Shown here piece by piece: positions 1 to 10,198 of a DNA stretch of 22,177 nucleotides. The notes beneath the pieces were generated by a model that searched no databases, was not told the origin of the DNA, and worked only from the letters and a program-made list of their open reading frames with translations. Source of the stretch: Lingula anatina. Its lineage: Eukaryota > Brachiopoda > Lingulata > Lingulida > Lingulidae. The stretch spans positions 1 through 22,177 of the forward strand of contig NW_019774073.1 of assembly GCF_001039355.2 (NCBI RefSeq). The letters run 5' to 3'. The position numbers and the translations under genes were made by a program. Within the stretch, counting starts at the first letter, position 1; each line of letters opens with the position of its first letter.

Positions 1-894
1 AAATAAACCTAGATCCGCCCCTGCATGTACACGCACAGATGTGCTTGAGAGATGAGTAAAACTATTTCTATAACTGTTTACGCAGGACACAATCATCTAA
101 ATCTTAACAGATTAGAATAATTTTATTCAACTTAACAAAGTTTTTTTCGATGTTTTGCACCATCATTATAAATATCAGAAATGTACAGAGACGGTTTTTT
201 TTAAAGATAATTTAAAGATTCCGTCTTGCATCATTAAAACAGAGAATTGACATACAATGTTTTTACTCTTTCAATAATTTGAGCAAATGTAACTTTTACC
301 TTAATCAATCAAAATATCGCACGTTGTCTGGAACCACAATGAAATAATACTTAAATTAATTTCCTCCAGCATACAATGTAGTACTTATGATTTGAATATT
401 GCTTGGAAATTAAACCAAAGCACTCATTTGCAATAGAAAACACAGAGCACACCGTATTACCCAAACAGCTCCGAATCACTCTAACGCCATCTTGCCATTG
501 TGGGTGCTTTGCGATTGCGATATAGAAAGAAAGATAGGGGTGGGTTGAGGTTTAGTCTTCATCTTACCCCCCCCCCCCAAACCTACTGCTCCAAAAATAA
601 TTTAAGTATATAAAACGCAATTTTGAGGGCCTCTGAGTCTGTCACTACCTTTTTGTAATGTTAGCAATATTAGGCCCATCTAGTTCCGCCAATAGGTAGG
701 AAGAATTGAAATTTTAATTTCAACTAAAATTATAATTGCAATATTGCTAAATATAATCTTATTACATTTAACAAATTGCACGTGTCTACCTTTCAAAGTT
801 AAGACAGACAAACACCCCGCGTGTTATTCGTATTTTAAAAATCCAAATATGGCACTACAAAAGGTTTTGCTCCCTTATAATGTGTTCATATTTT
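1..894. other. A+T-rich flank downstream of CLN8, no gene seen
   Basis: No coding exon is recognised. This is where the CLN8 3' UTR should lie, because that gene reads leftward. An ATTAAA hexamer on the minus strand (plus positions 713-718, about 180 nt past the stop codon) could be its poly(A) signal, but this is a guess. A run of 12 C lies at 567-578. An 11-bp inverted repeat (661-671 with 740-750) could form a weak stem. A YY1-like CGCCATCTTG occurs at 485-494. Confidence 0.5.
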
Positions 895-1731
895 TCAGTC
901 TTCTTTTTTTAAACTGCCATTAGTTCGCTTGTTGTCTTCAGAATCCTCAAAATTCCAGTCTCTGGGAATAATCAACTGTTCTGTTTTCTTGTAAGTCCAA
1001 TATGGCGTCATAACGAACGTCACCAAGGCCAATTCGGAGAAAAACATCACAAACACCGGCCACGGCAAGTGAGCCCATATGTTTTCCCAGTGACGGAATG
1101 ACTGAATCCAAAGGAAAGTCTCCAAAATCGACCTGCAGTGGAAGACGTGAACTAGAATATACTGGTTGGCCTTCCATAAGAACGTATTGGCCCTTCCACA
1201 TTTGAGTAGAATCCAGCAGAGGGCCGAAAATGGCGTCGACATCTCCAGAGCAACTCCTATCGCCCAGAAGTAATGGATGCTCCTGTACCTCAACACCATG
1301 ACACAGCCCGTCAGAGCCAACATGTGATGGAGGTTCAGTAGCATGTTGCCCTGTCGGAAATAGAGATCGCAAAACAAGATGGCTGAGCACTCAAACAGAA
1401 AGAACCCAATGGAGACGATGTTCGTGAACCAGGAGGTAGGCGTCGTGGCGTGTACGACATCTTTTATCATTTCTGTGTCCCACCATAACGCCCAGGCGCC
1501 AGAACACACGGCGTATACGCCGAACACCGCCCTCACCACCGAAAGGTTCCAAAATATTTTCTCTTTGAGACGCAGGTTGCGGTAGGTCCATGTAAGGGCT
1601 GCAAGAGACGCCGAAAGGGTGTAGATTCCGAGAAAGAAGAGAAAAGAGAGACCGATGATTTCCAGCTGCACTCTCGTTGAGGTATAATCCAATGTTTCCA
1701 GGGAAGGATGGATATTCCCTACAAAGCCCAT
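895..1731 (-). CDS. CLN8: CLN8 orthologue, TLC-domain ER transmembrane protein
   Basis: Family role: CLN8 is a multipass ER membrane protein that loads newly made lysosomal enzymes into COPII vesicles, acting with CLN6; human mutations cause neuronal ceroid lipofuscinosis. Seen here: 278 residues (human, from memory, 286) in one uninterrupted reading frame. Blocks close to human CLN8 include REK-FW/RAVFGV-like residues 57-72, LEMSTPF at 162-168, a HVFHCR-like stretch at 195-200, and TPYWTYKKT then DWNF at 242-261. The TLC-type LHHM lies at 134-137. Hydrophobic segments sit near 22-46, 66-84, 101-121, 134-148, 154-177 and 224-243. The protein ends in KKED, a KKXX ER-retrieval signal like that of the human protein. 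I start at the ATG at 1731: the frame stays open to 1752 but only through a TTG, and an AG acceptor lies between them. Identification is secure; the exact start is likely. Confidence 0.95.
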   Translation of the reverse strand: MGFVGNIHPSLETLDYTSTRVQLEIIGLSFLFFLGIYTLSASLAALTWTYRNLRLKEKIFWNLSVVRAVFGVYAVCSGAWALWWDTEMIKDVVHATTPTSWFTNIVSIGFFLFECSAILFCDLYFRQGNMLLNLHHMLALTGCVMVLRYRSIHYFWAIGVALEMSTPFSALCWILLKCGRANTFLWKANQYILVHVFHCRSILETFLWIQSFRHWENIWAHLPWPVFVMFFSELALVTFVMTPYWTYKKTEQLIIPRDWNFEDSEDNKRTNGSLKKED

Positions 1732-1743
1732 GGCTGGAGATTT

Positions 1744-1758
1744 CTGCAACAATAAAAT
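1744..1758 (-). other. Probable 3' splice site before the CLN8 coding exon
   Basis: On the minus strand, TTTTATTGTTGCAG ends at 1744, 12 nt upstream of the CLN8 ATG. A pyrimidine-rich tract followed by CAG fits an intron acceptor, giving a coding exon that starts at 1743 and at least one upstream noncoding exon, which I could not locate. Human CLN8 also has noncoding 5' sequence in a separate exon, so the arrangement is plausible. Confidence 0.6.
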
Positions 1759-3517
1759 GTAGGGTGTGTTTATGTGATTTCTAATAGCTTTTGTATCTCA
1801 AATGTTAATTTCTCTCCACTTTACCACAAGGTCGGCAACACTGGTACCGGTGTAACAAAACTGAGGGTCTGTGTAACAGAATGTCCGCCCTCCATATAGT
1901 TATAATGGTTAGGGTTAGCCTGACCTAAGTGGATCAAAATCTAGGGCGAGGCTCACCTGTGCAAATGAATGGGAAGCGGACTCTCTGTCATGGGGGACTC
2001 TCTGTCACGTTGCACCGGCTCCACTTGAGAAAGTTTTATATTTAAGCGAAAGTGCCGAGTATATTCTTAGTGATTCTCTACAATAAAACTTGAACGCCCA
2101 AAAGACAATTTCATGTTTACTTTGTCATACATTATTGTTTTCCTTTGAATTGTCATTTAGTAGGCCATGGAAATTTTCACATGGAAAGAGGCTTGGGCAC
2201 GAGGCAGAGCATTCTTTTCCAAGTCATTGGCCCATAAAGGTAATCGGGTCAAGTTTTTGCGTGTTACTGCTCAATTATTTCTGGTAAGCATTTTCTTTTT
2301 CATTCAGCGTTTATAAATGCCTAGTAGAGTGTCGCCTTTCGGTTGAAGAAATAATGGAACAGTGAGAGACAAGAGTGGAAGGATTTATACAATAACAAAA
2401 AAAAAAAACGTTGGTCTCACTTTGAATATTCTCTTCTTGGAACCCATCATAAACTTCACTTTTATTATTTTTTACAATACGGCATCTAATTGCCATTTCC
2501 AGAACTTCTTATGAAATTGTGCAATTATCTTTCATCAGTGTCAGACTTAGTGCGTGCCTCCTCCGTATGTATAGCAGTATTGGAAAATGATTTGTAAATA
2601 ATGTTTTTAAATCTTCTTATTATGAATTCAATCATTAGAAGTGGAAATCTTAGGGTATTTGTTTCAGTGCATAAATAATAATATTTACATATTGGAATTT
2701 AGCACGTGTAAATATCCTCAGATTGCATTTCACACCCTAGAAGTTCATATTTTACGTTCCTTGTTTCTAGCCTACATGTAGGACGAGTTGCATATAAGTA
2801 ACGACGAACATGGTATGGATATTGCCAGCGGTTAGAAAAATTATGATTTAATACCTGTTTGGGATATGGGGAGGAGACATTTGGGGTTTTGTGCAGCTTG
2901 TAAACGTCTGATGTGACACTAACTCATTTGATATTACCTTTTTATACAGACAATACAAATTGCTGAAGTTAAAACCAAAATTTGACTTGGTACACGTATT
3001 TAATCAAATCCGCACCGTTTAATACAAAATTTTATAAAAGTAAAACTCGAGCATACTGTCGTTTCATTTTCCCGATGGCTATCAAGTCCACAGACATTGT
3101 GATCCAATACCAAATTCTTAATTACTTATATTTTCCTAATCAATGGGAAGTATGGCTCCCGTCATTTTAATTATAACCGTATTAATAACTACAAAATAAA
3201 TATTCACCTTGTTAATATTTGCCATTAGGAACATATTATACGCATAATGGCAATGTTTATATAGATAAACTCAGAATTGATCTAATGATATTGTATCATG
3301 TTAATTATAGATTGGAAGAAAATAAAATTTACCTGTGTTTAATGACTATAGTTTCCTGTGACAGCGTTTGATAGCACTGTTGGCACTGTCTACTCGAATG
3401 ACAGCGTTCTTAGTGTCACCAACACCGCGGAGTTTTAATAAATAACACTTTGGGACTCCCTGATCCCAGACTGTCAAAACCTCCCCCTTTCACTGCACCT
3501 ATAAAAGTGCTGCACTA

Positions 3518-3979
3518 ATATTAGATTGTTCGTGTCACGGGGCTGATATTACATAACGAGATAGGGCACGGGATAAGAATTTTGAACTCTGACCGTCAAT
3601 ACAAGGGAAATGATATATTTATGTCGCAGCAATGCGCTTGAATTTATCTGTCATAGATTAGCGAGAAGCATTATCTTTTTAATAAAGCACTAATTGCTAA
3701 TATTGTCAGATATCCCAAACGATGTGTAGGCCTAGGGCCAGCACGTGCGCATTAGTTTAAATTTTCGACCTGTGACCACGACAAACACGTGTTTTTTTGC
3801 CATCACAATCACATGATGAAATATACTTTCATCAATCATTGTGCATTTGTGTGCGCGTGCGTGCGATTTATTAACCTGAATTCAAACGTAAATTATGCCA
3901 ATATATAGAGAGAGGTAGAGCTCATTGGTATAATTTTAGGCTGTCAAATATCATTTGATATTAGATTGTTCGTGTCACG
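3518..3979. repeat. Pair of identical 22-nt direct repeats 440 bp apart
   Basis: Positions 3518-3539 and 3958-3979 are identical (core TTAGATTGTTCGTGTCACG), and the following 12 or so bases remain partly similar. This could mark the two ends of an inserted element or two fragments of one dispersed repeat. No ORF lies between them. Confidence 0.7.
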
Positions 3980-4197
3980 TGGAATGATATGCTCCTGGTA
4001 TCATTTTATTATCATCAAATTTCACAAAAGGAACGGTTCTGACTGAACAATTCAACTGTATCGATGTTCTGACATTGCTTATTTTCCGCCTCTTCAGGTT
4101 TATAATTTTGATTACTCTCGTTCAGGGGGTGACACTTCTATAGTCCAGTGTGTGTATATCTATCACGTGTCTACCTCAAACCCTCTCTGTGTTGCTT

Positions 4198-4217
4198 GGG
4201 GGGGGGGGGGGGAGGGG
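4198..4217. repeat. Poly(G) tract
   Basis: Fifteen consecutive G (4198-4212), then A and four more G. It is a simple homopolymer whose length may be wrong in the assembly; G-quadruplex formation is possible. Confidence 0.9.
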
Positions 4218-4802
4218 CAGTCGCAGGTATCAGCTAGTACATGTATATAGAATACGCGCCAGACCCTAAATCACGTGTTCTATTCTCGTCAGGTTCACAG
4301 TAATTCAGATTAATAAATATATATATATTTTATAGCTTATTTATTATACTTAAACTGGGGATTTATTTGAGTACAATTTGAACTATCTGGATCATACTTC
4401 CTGACACCTGTACACTTGTGCCATATTTCTCCCAGTAGAGTTGCCAGGATGACAGTACCCAATATGCGTAGATATATTGGTTTTATTTACAATAGAATAA
4501 CGTACACCTGTGAACCACGGGAGTCTGACCTCAAAATACCACAGAAATGATAATACAGAGAATTCGCGTAAATGCCTAGAGTTGACATAGGACCGCCGTT
4601 CGCATCGCGTGTATTGCTTTTATGTAAGCGTAAAGGAGGGTCACGAGGAAACTAATGAAAAAAAGACAAAGGTAAAATCTGAGGAAGAGGTTCAAAATCA
4701 TTCATCCCCCTTCCCCCAAAGAAATCATCCTCATAACTGTTATCTTCAAGACTTTTTTGATGTTTTTCCCACCAATAAAACCGGGATTTTATGAAGTGTT
4801 TA

Positions 4803-4930
4803 CTTACTTAATTAATCCTCTTCGTGCATCGTAGCACACAAAGGCGTTAATAAAGACTCCCAGTGTTGTCTGTCCTAGGAACACATCGTTCTATTTGTCC
4901 CCATGTCCATAACCCGCTTCCTTTTACCAA
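4803..4930 (-). mobile_element. 3' end of an RTE-type LINE (degenerate fragment)
   Basis: Read on the minus strand, 4874-4812 encodes DRQHWESLLTPLCATMHEED followed by TAA. This is the usual shape of the last residues of RTE-clade LINE polyproteins (D-R-x-x-W then L-C and a short acidic end). A short TAAG/TTAA tail follows at once at 4800-4811, as in RTE elements. Upstream in the same frame there is a TAG at 4875-4877, so the copy is dead. Only the extreme 3' end is recognisable; the fragment is 5'-truncated or too decayed beyond about 4930. Confidence 0.65.
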
Positions 4931-5274
4931 GAAATTACATATCTAACGCCTTGACTTTACAGACATAAAAGCTTGTGATGTTGTCGCGTACAGTACCGGC
5001 AGCTGAGCGCCGAAACCTGAAAGGTGATTTATTTACGGAGTTCATTGTCCGCTCTGTTCACAGACCCAAACCATTTGAAAACTGCGAGTCTGTTTGAAGG
5101 TGGAAGTTAGCCATGATATAAAATGGCATATTGTCACGTTACCATGCCGTAACTGTCAAAGTTAAAGAAGTTATTTCTGCTCTTTTCCAAGTAAAGCCTA
5201 GATTACATTTACACAGGCGCCGTGCGATGAAATTGTCCGTGCGATTTTTTTTTTTTTTGAAATCTTAAAGCCTG
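4931..5274. other. Intergenic, nothing recognised
   Basis: No coding or repeat signature is recognised apart from a 15-T run near 5246-5260 that immediately precedes the ACGT-rich island. Confidence 0.5.
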
Positions 5275-6180
5275 GGTCCCAACCCAACGTACGGGCTTCT
5301 ACGCCAGGTCTACGGCCAAAAATTTGGGGAAAACGTTGGATTTCTTGAGAAGCACGTCCATTGTGCAACTTTTGAAGGCCGCAGACAGCACGTAGAGATT
5401 TTTCAACGTGCGTGCGGTCAACGAATTCTCAAAAAAATGAGAAAAGTACGACATGCAAACGTGTAGCGTTCACCTGTCTTGCGCCTGTCGTACGGGACAC
5501 GTAAGGAAATTCTTTTTTTCCCCACTGCGCTTGGGTGGCTACGGTGCGAGCGGTGCACGTGGTTAAGGCGCTCGATACACGTTTTTATTGTTTGATCACT
5601 CCGTGCTCACTCCGCACTTCCACGTGCCCACTGTGTGGACCTCACGGACTTCGTGCATTTGAGTGAGTAGTGCTCACTCCATTCCCACGGACTGAGGGTT
5701 TAAAAGGAGGAGCATTATTTCTGCCCTAGATGTCAAGTTTTAAAAATGCCTAAAAAGACAACAAAGAGCAAGAAGGAGAGAGGAGGAGGAAAGGGAACAA
5801 GACAGGTATGATTGGGCTCACCATCTTTGAACACTGCTGCGAATATAATGATCTCCTCAAACATGCACTGCATTATACCCGCCCCCAAAAAATCTCAACA
5901 CGCAAGAGTCGCGTGCAAAGGACGAGCAACAACCGTAGGAAAGCAGCAAGACTGCCCCATGTCCACTTATGTTGCCCTTGCGTTGCCCGTACTCCTTGTA
6001 CGGATAACGTACGTAGTGCACGATGCTTGTACTTTGCATGCATGGGGCGCACGGGACACGTGGTACTTCTGACGTGCGGGGGCTGTGCTCCTCACGTACT
6101 TTCTACGCACTTTCTTCTTGCGCACTCCTTACAATCACCAATTACTTGATTCCTTTCCTGCGATCTAGCTACGGCCGACC
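5275..6180. other. CpG/ACGT-rich island, possible transposon remnant
   Basis: About 900 bp with composition unlike its surroundings: many CpG and ACGT words, including CACGTG, CGTACG and ACGTACGT. An 11-bp word ACGGGACACGT recurs at 5492-5502 and 6051-6061. The edges share only CTGGGTC in inverted orientation (near 5272 and 6179), too little to call terminal inverted repeats. A TATA-like TTTAAAAGG (5699-5707) precedes a small possible first exon at 5746. Alternatives are a decayed DNA transposon with its own promoter, or a host CpG-island promoter for an unrecognised gene. No transposase is visible. Confidence 0.4.
5746..5805 (+). CDS. Possible small first exon encoding a basic N-terminus
   Basis: An ATG in AAAAATGCC context opens 20 codons, MPKKTTKSKKERGGGKGTRQ, ending directly at CAG|GTATGA, an acceptable splice donor. 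A TATA-like TTTAAAAGG lies about 45 bp upstream. The Lys/Arg-rich start resembles the N-termini of many DNA-binding or transposon-encoded proteins, but 20 residues are not enough to name a family, and I found no matching downstream exon in the window. It could equally be chance in a purine-rich patch. Confidence 0.25.
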
Positions 6181-6201
6181 CAGACAAGATGAACCTTAAA
6201 A

Positions 6202-6391
6202 ATCGACCTAACTCCCTGGGGGGTTCACGCAAAATTGCTATCAGCGCAAGAGGCTTAATTGCCTGTCACGCCCACCGAATCAGCTAGGGGTAAAGATAAT
6301 TACCCCCTAACAGCTTTACTAGACGTGACAGTCATTTAAGCCGGTTAAGTTGATCGCAATTTAGTGAGACTCCCCAGGGAGATAGATCGAT
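6202..6391. mobile_element. 190-bp foldback MITE
   Basis: Two 92-bp arms (6202-6293 and 6300-6391) are imperfect inverted copies around a 6-nt loop. The outermost 20 bp match at 18 of 20 positions (ATCGA, then CTCCCTGGGG), GGCTTAA and CTGTCACG are shared inside, and the centre closes with GGGGTAA/TTACCCC. Overall arm identity is about three quarters by eye. There is no ORF. The whole-length symmetry is that of a non-autonomous foldback element; no clear target-site duplication is seen, so its superfamily is unknown. Confidence 0.8.
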
Positions 6392-7295
6392 CCAAATATC
6401 TGTGGGAATGGTCTCTAAGAGGCTGACATTATTGTCGTGTACAAGAAAAAATTCGCCGACCAGTAGCATTTGCATTACCCATATTAAAGTGTTATTAAAT
6501 TTAACGGGTCAGAGAACGAACCAACTGGCCCCTGATGCACCCACATAATATGCCTACTAGTAAAACCGAACTGAAGTAAAGTGCAAAATGATAAATTAGA
6601 ATCAGGTAAATGAAATCTTAGGATAATTGTAGTAAGAGAAATATTTCTGAAGCAAATAAATTCAAAAGATAGATGGGGGAGAGTATGCCTTTACAACCAT
6701 AATATTGATTAATATATAAAATATATATAATATTCATTTATATGTTTTATTAAATCGATCCGCACATTGCTATGATATAACCGAAGCACGCCGTTTTGAG
6801 TGCAAACGTAGTTTGACCTTAGAATTAATTATTAACTGCAGTAGACCCGGTGATATGGCGTGTGATGTAATCTTCGATATAGTTCAAAGACAAGGGAATT
6901 GCCCCGCTGAAGTGTCTCCTAGCCCTTTTAACAGTCAATGTAACCATTTGATCCGTGGCTATTTCTAATATCACGGAAATCCCATGTTTTTTCACTCTTG
7001 ATTCAAGTCCTTCTTGGAAAGCATCCATTTAGGCCCTACCTATTGTTCTCATTGATAATTGGAACTCGTTGATTAAAACAAATAAAGATAACAGTAATAA
7101 AACCCTTTAATCTTTATTTGGTCTTGATTTCGATGAAGCACAGTCTTTCGCTGCCGTATACAGTATATAGAGGGCCGTAAGCTGGTATCAATTTGATTAG
7201 TTCGGTCTCTTGGCCTACGTCGAGAGTTGATGCAAAGTGCGTTCACAAAGCATTTCATAACGTCAGGCCAACGATGGATAGGTGATCAAGAATGG
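6392..7295. other. Intergenic, no gene recognised
   Basis: A+T-rich DNA including an (AT)-rich stretch at 6708-6745. A 67-codon minus-strand frame (6825-7028) has no recognisable family features, intron context or codon bias, so I do not call it. Confidence 0.5.
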
Positions 7296-7543
7296 TTGCA
7301 TTCAGCGAGAGTCCCCGTTGAGTCAGTGGACCATAGCTGTTGAGGCCTAACTCATTTTACAGATGTAGGCAACGTTGAGGCCCGTGGAAGCGCAAGCTGT
7401 TTCAAATGGCGCCCCATATCGGCAACTAGTGGGAGATGTTGGTCAGATTGGGTGCTCACGAGGATTAATATCTAAGGGTCCATTCCCATTGAAACTATCT
7501 ATGTACATCGATCAAACTCCGCGGGGACTCTCGCTGAAAGCAA
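7296..7543. mobile_element. 248-bp MITE with 28-bp terminal inverted repeats
   Basis: Left arm 7296-7323 and right arm 7516-7543 are inverted copies matching at 25 of 28 positions; both contain TTCAGCGAGAGTCCCCG. The interior (192 bp) is unrelated between halves. A 61-codon plus-strand frame runs through it but resembles no transposase. I see no obvious target-site duplication, so the true ends may lie slightly outside or inside these positions. Confidence 0.75.
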
Positions 7544-7730
7544 TCAGATTAACAGATTAACACGGCTCTTCTTGTTTCCCTATCTTGTGACCAAACTTGG
7601 TCATCGACAGGTCAAGGTAGCTACTAGTCGGCTGATTAGCGTCCTTGCCTATAGATAAAAGTTGCGTTCACAACAGGCGTCATTTAAACCTACAGACATA
7701 TATTGGTTCATCTAGGGCTAGGGCTAAAGC

Positions 7731-7749
7731 TGTGTGTGTGTGTGTGTGT
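7731..7749. repeat. (TG)n microsatellite
   Basis: Nine and a half uninterrupted TG units. Confidence 0.95.
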
Positions 7750-9808
7750 TTGAAAAATTTTAGAAATGCTTTCGTGTGCAGGATATATATGTAGAAAAAA
7801 GACTGAAAAATATATATAGAAATAAACTTTGGAAGTTTCTACCCCCTTTTTTATCACCAAGACGTATCACATCTCAAACTGCTGAGAAAATTGCTATCTA
7901 GAAACCTCTTTTCGATGTCTAAATTTTAATTTCTACCGTCACGAGTGATAGTCACCTGTCTCAACATCTAAGACAAGATTGACTCAAAAACCAGTACTTA
8001 AACCCTAATAGTGTGTCACCGGTGAAGGGTGCCTTTAATTGTTACAGAGGTGCCCTAGATAGTGCCACGCATTGCTACAGTTGCGACATACATACTATTG
8101 TAGTAATGTGTTTGGGGAGTGAGATACCTTTCTGAGATCCTAAAAACCCCAAAATAAACAAGGTAGACGTAAACAAACAAATGACGTATTTCGTCTCATG
8201 CGTAATTGTTTCTTCTTAAAGTTGTCGGTCTCTTTGAGATCTTCATTGTAATCAAATTATGAAAAATGTTAAATAGTATCAGTTTCCCCACACATAATTA
8301 GCGTTAAGGGAATCCAAATATATCAAGACGAAGTGGGCGTTTCCCCCTCAAATATAAAACAATATTCAAATTGTATATTAATGGAAAACCAAAACCTCAC
8401 ATTCAGTGGTATTTCTTTTTGGAGAGACAATCTTTTAACGATAGCTTCTCACCCCAGGGTATCTACTCACACAAATTTTAATTGAGTCGCGTTAAGTTTC
8501 ATTAATATTTGACATTTATTAAAACATTATTGTAAATAGTGAAATGCGACAATTAAAATAACATTTGAGGAAAATGATCATTAACATGCACCTCCATGAC
8601 CGCACTGGTGTAATTTGTACCTTAAAATAGGTGTCTGCACACACATATCAAGCATCAAAGTTTAATTTCACGTATAAAACATTAGATTTATTCAGCTTCC
8701 AATTAAACAATGATAACAGAAATACGTATCAAGAGTCCTTGTAAATCATTTTATTACACTTTTAACTGCTTACAAACATTTTTCAATAATCTTGATGAAT
8801 ACCTGATTTCCAAGAAAAAATCTATACCATGCACATTTTGATGAAGACCAGATATATATTTAGGGCTCTTCAATTCATATTCTCACGGTATCAATACATT
8901 TTCCATTTGAATAAAACATCAAATGCATTGGAATTGGTTTGCAACTAAAATGTGGCTGAACTGTCAATTTCCTTTTAATGTCCTTCCATTCTGAATTCCT
9001 GAGGGGAAAAAAAACATCTGAAATATGTGCTATTGCCTTTGTTCTGCCAGATTGCTTTGCAAAATTTATGGACCCAGCTTCTGGAAGAAAATTCGGCCTA
9101 CACCAAACATTTGAGTCCATTTTGGCCCATAATCAGTAATAGCTCATTGTCACTAGCCATGTGTTTCAAACAACTTTTGTTTCTTGAAATGAGCCCAATA
9201 TGCGTAAGTGACTGGCTACTTATCAACTGTCCAAATATTTTAACTTAAAGTTACTTTTCAGCTTATACCACCTTGTGAAACCTGCCCATGGAGTAAACTG
9301 AAACTGTATATAGAAAAAGGCATCTGATACTCATTACACATGTCAGAGTTTCAGACTTAAGTCAATGAACCCCATTCAGTTGACAAGAGAATCAGAAATC
9401 AACTTTGAGATACATATTAGTACCCATATGAATGGTAGTAAAATAATTAATACACATGCATTTAATATATGAATTGCTAGAATATTCCATTAGAAATACT
9501 TTTTTTTACTGAGATGCTGCTCATATGCATTAACCGATGGATGAAACTGGACGAAATTCCAAGTAAAAGGCTCACTCTGGCTTCCAGTGTATGACATCAA
9601 ACTCATATATAAACACAATGAGAGTTTGTACTTGAAACATATTAAGGTTACCATGCCTCAATATATCAAAATGAACCCCTTTCAAGTATGAGACTTGCCC
9701 TATTAATAATAAATAAATGCCAATAAAGTTTGAAAGTATTAGGATTCCATACTGAAACACAGGGAAAGTGATTAAAATTGGAACTCTCCCAAGAATTAAG
9801 TATGATTC

Positions 9809-9809
9809 N
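9809..9809. other. Single-N assembly join
   Basis: One ambiguous base in intergenic DNA. The other two Ns in this window behave like unsized gaps or failed joins, so this may not be a simple base-call ambiguity. I see no duplicated flank here. Confidence 0.6.
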
Positions 9810-9873
9810 AAATTGCACATTAGCTCTTCTACTACTTGACTAAACCAACAATTTCCTGACAGTAGCTTTCAGC

Positions 9874-9879
9874 TTTATT
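9874..9879 (-). terminator. AATAAA poly(A) signal, likely for UPRT
   Basis: Minus-strand AATAAA, about 213 nt past the UPRT stop codon. It is the first canonical hexamer downstream of the stop that I noticed, giving a short 3' UTR. Confidence 0.55.
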
Positions 9880-10091
9880 GTCCCCCAATCATTCATATTG
9901 ACATAATTCTGAGGTAGGCCTTGGACCACGACATCCTCAAGCAAGGAAAAATGTTCCAACTGCTAGTGTTCAGAGAACTGAAAAAGTTGTCCATTAAACT
10001 GGCTCTGCAGGCCAAAACATGAATTGCTGTCGTCTTGCTCGTCATCACAAAATACTTGGCCTCGATGTGGTCAACCAATCACGGGTGTTTC

Positions 10092-10198
10092 TCAGTCTGT
10101 TCCGAAATATTTGGTCCCAAAATGATTTGGAGCCACAGGGTGGACCTCGGAGGTCAACAGTTTCACTTCTGGAAATGTTTGGAGTACAGATCTGACAG
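10092..10198 (-). CDS. UPRT: UPRT terminal exon
   Basis: Starts after CTGTTTCCAG and ends with TGA (10094-10092). Encodes VRSVLQTFPEVKLLTSEVHP and then VAPNHFGTKYFGTD. Residues around PVAP replace the GDAGD of active bacterial-type enzymes. Confidence 0.93.

Larger units (their letters stand above)
1759..4797. other. Intergenic or CLN8 5' intron DNA, no gene recognised
   Basis: About 3 kb of mostly A+T-rich DNA with no ORF resembling a known protein. Part of it may be CLN8 5' UTR or intron. Short repeats seen: a 13-bp direct repeat GGACTCTCTGTCA at 1978-1990 and 1995-2007, TGACAGCGTT at 3359-3368 and 3399-3408, and the 22-nt pair listed separately. Confidence 0.5.
7544..9873. other. Intergenic, no gene recognised
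   Basis: About 2.3 kb of A+T-rich DNA. Includes a (TG)n microsatellite at 7731-7749. Small open frames (for example 8875-9120 minus and 9027-9248 plus) overlap each other on opposite strands and match nothing I know. A single N at 9809 marks an assembly join. Confidence 0.5.

Noticed and set aside
947-1591. Smaller open frames of 60-147 codons overlapping CLN8 on both strands
   Set aside because: They are other-frame shadows of the conserved CLN8 coding sequence.
1732-1752. CLN8 starting seven codons earlier at 1752
   Set aside because: That codon is TTG, and a splice acceptor separates it from the first ATG, so the upstream bases are intron or 5' UTR.
1905-1920. GGTTAGGGTTAG, telomere-like
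   Set aside because: Under two units; no array.
5808-6149. 113-codon plus-strand frame in the ACGT-rich island
   Set aside because: Cys- and His-rich reading is a composition effect; overlapping frames in two other registers are equally open.
8875-9248. Overlapping opposite-strand frames of 81 and 73 codons
   Set aside because: They match no protein I know, and neither has promoter or splice signals.
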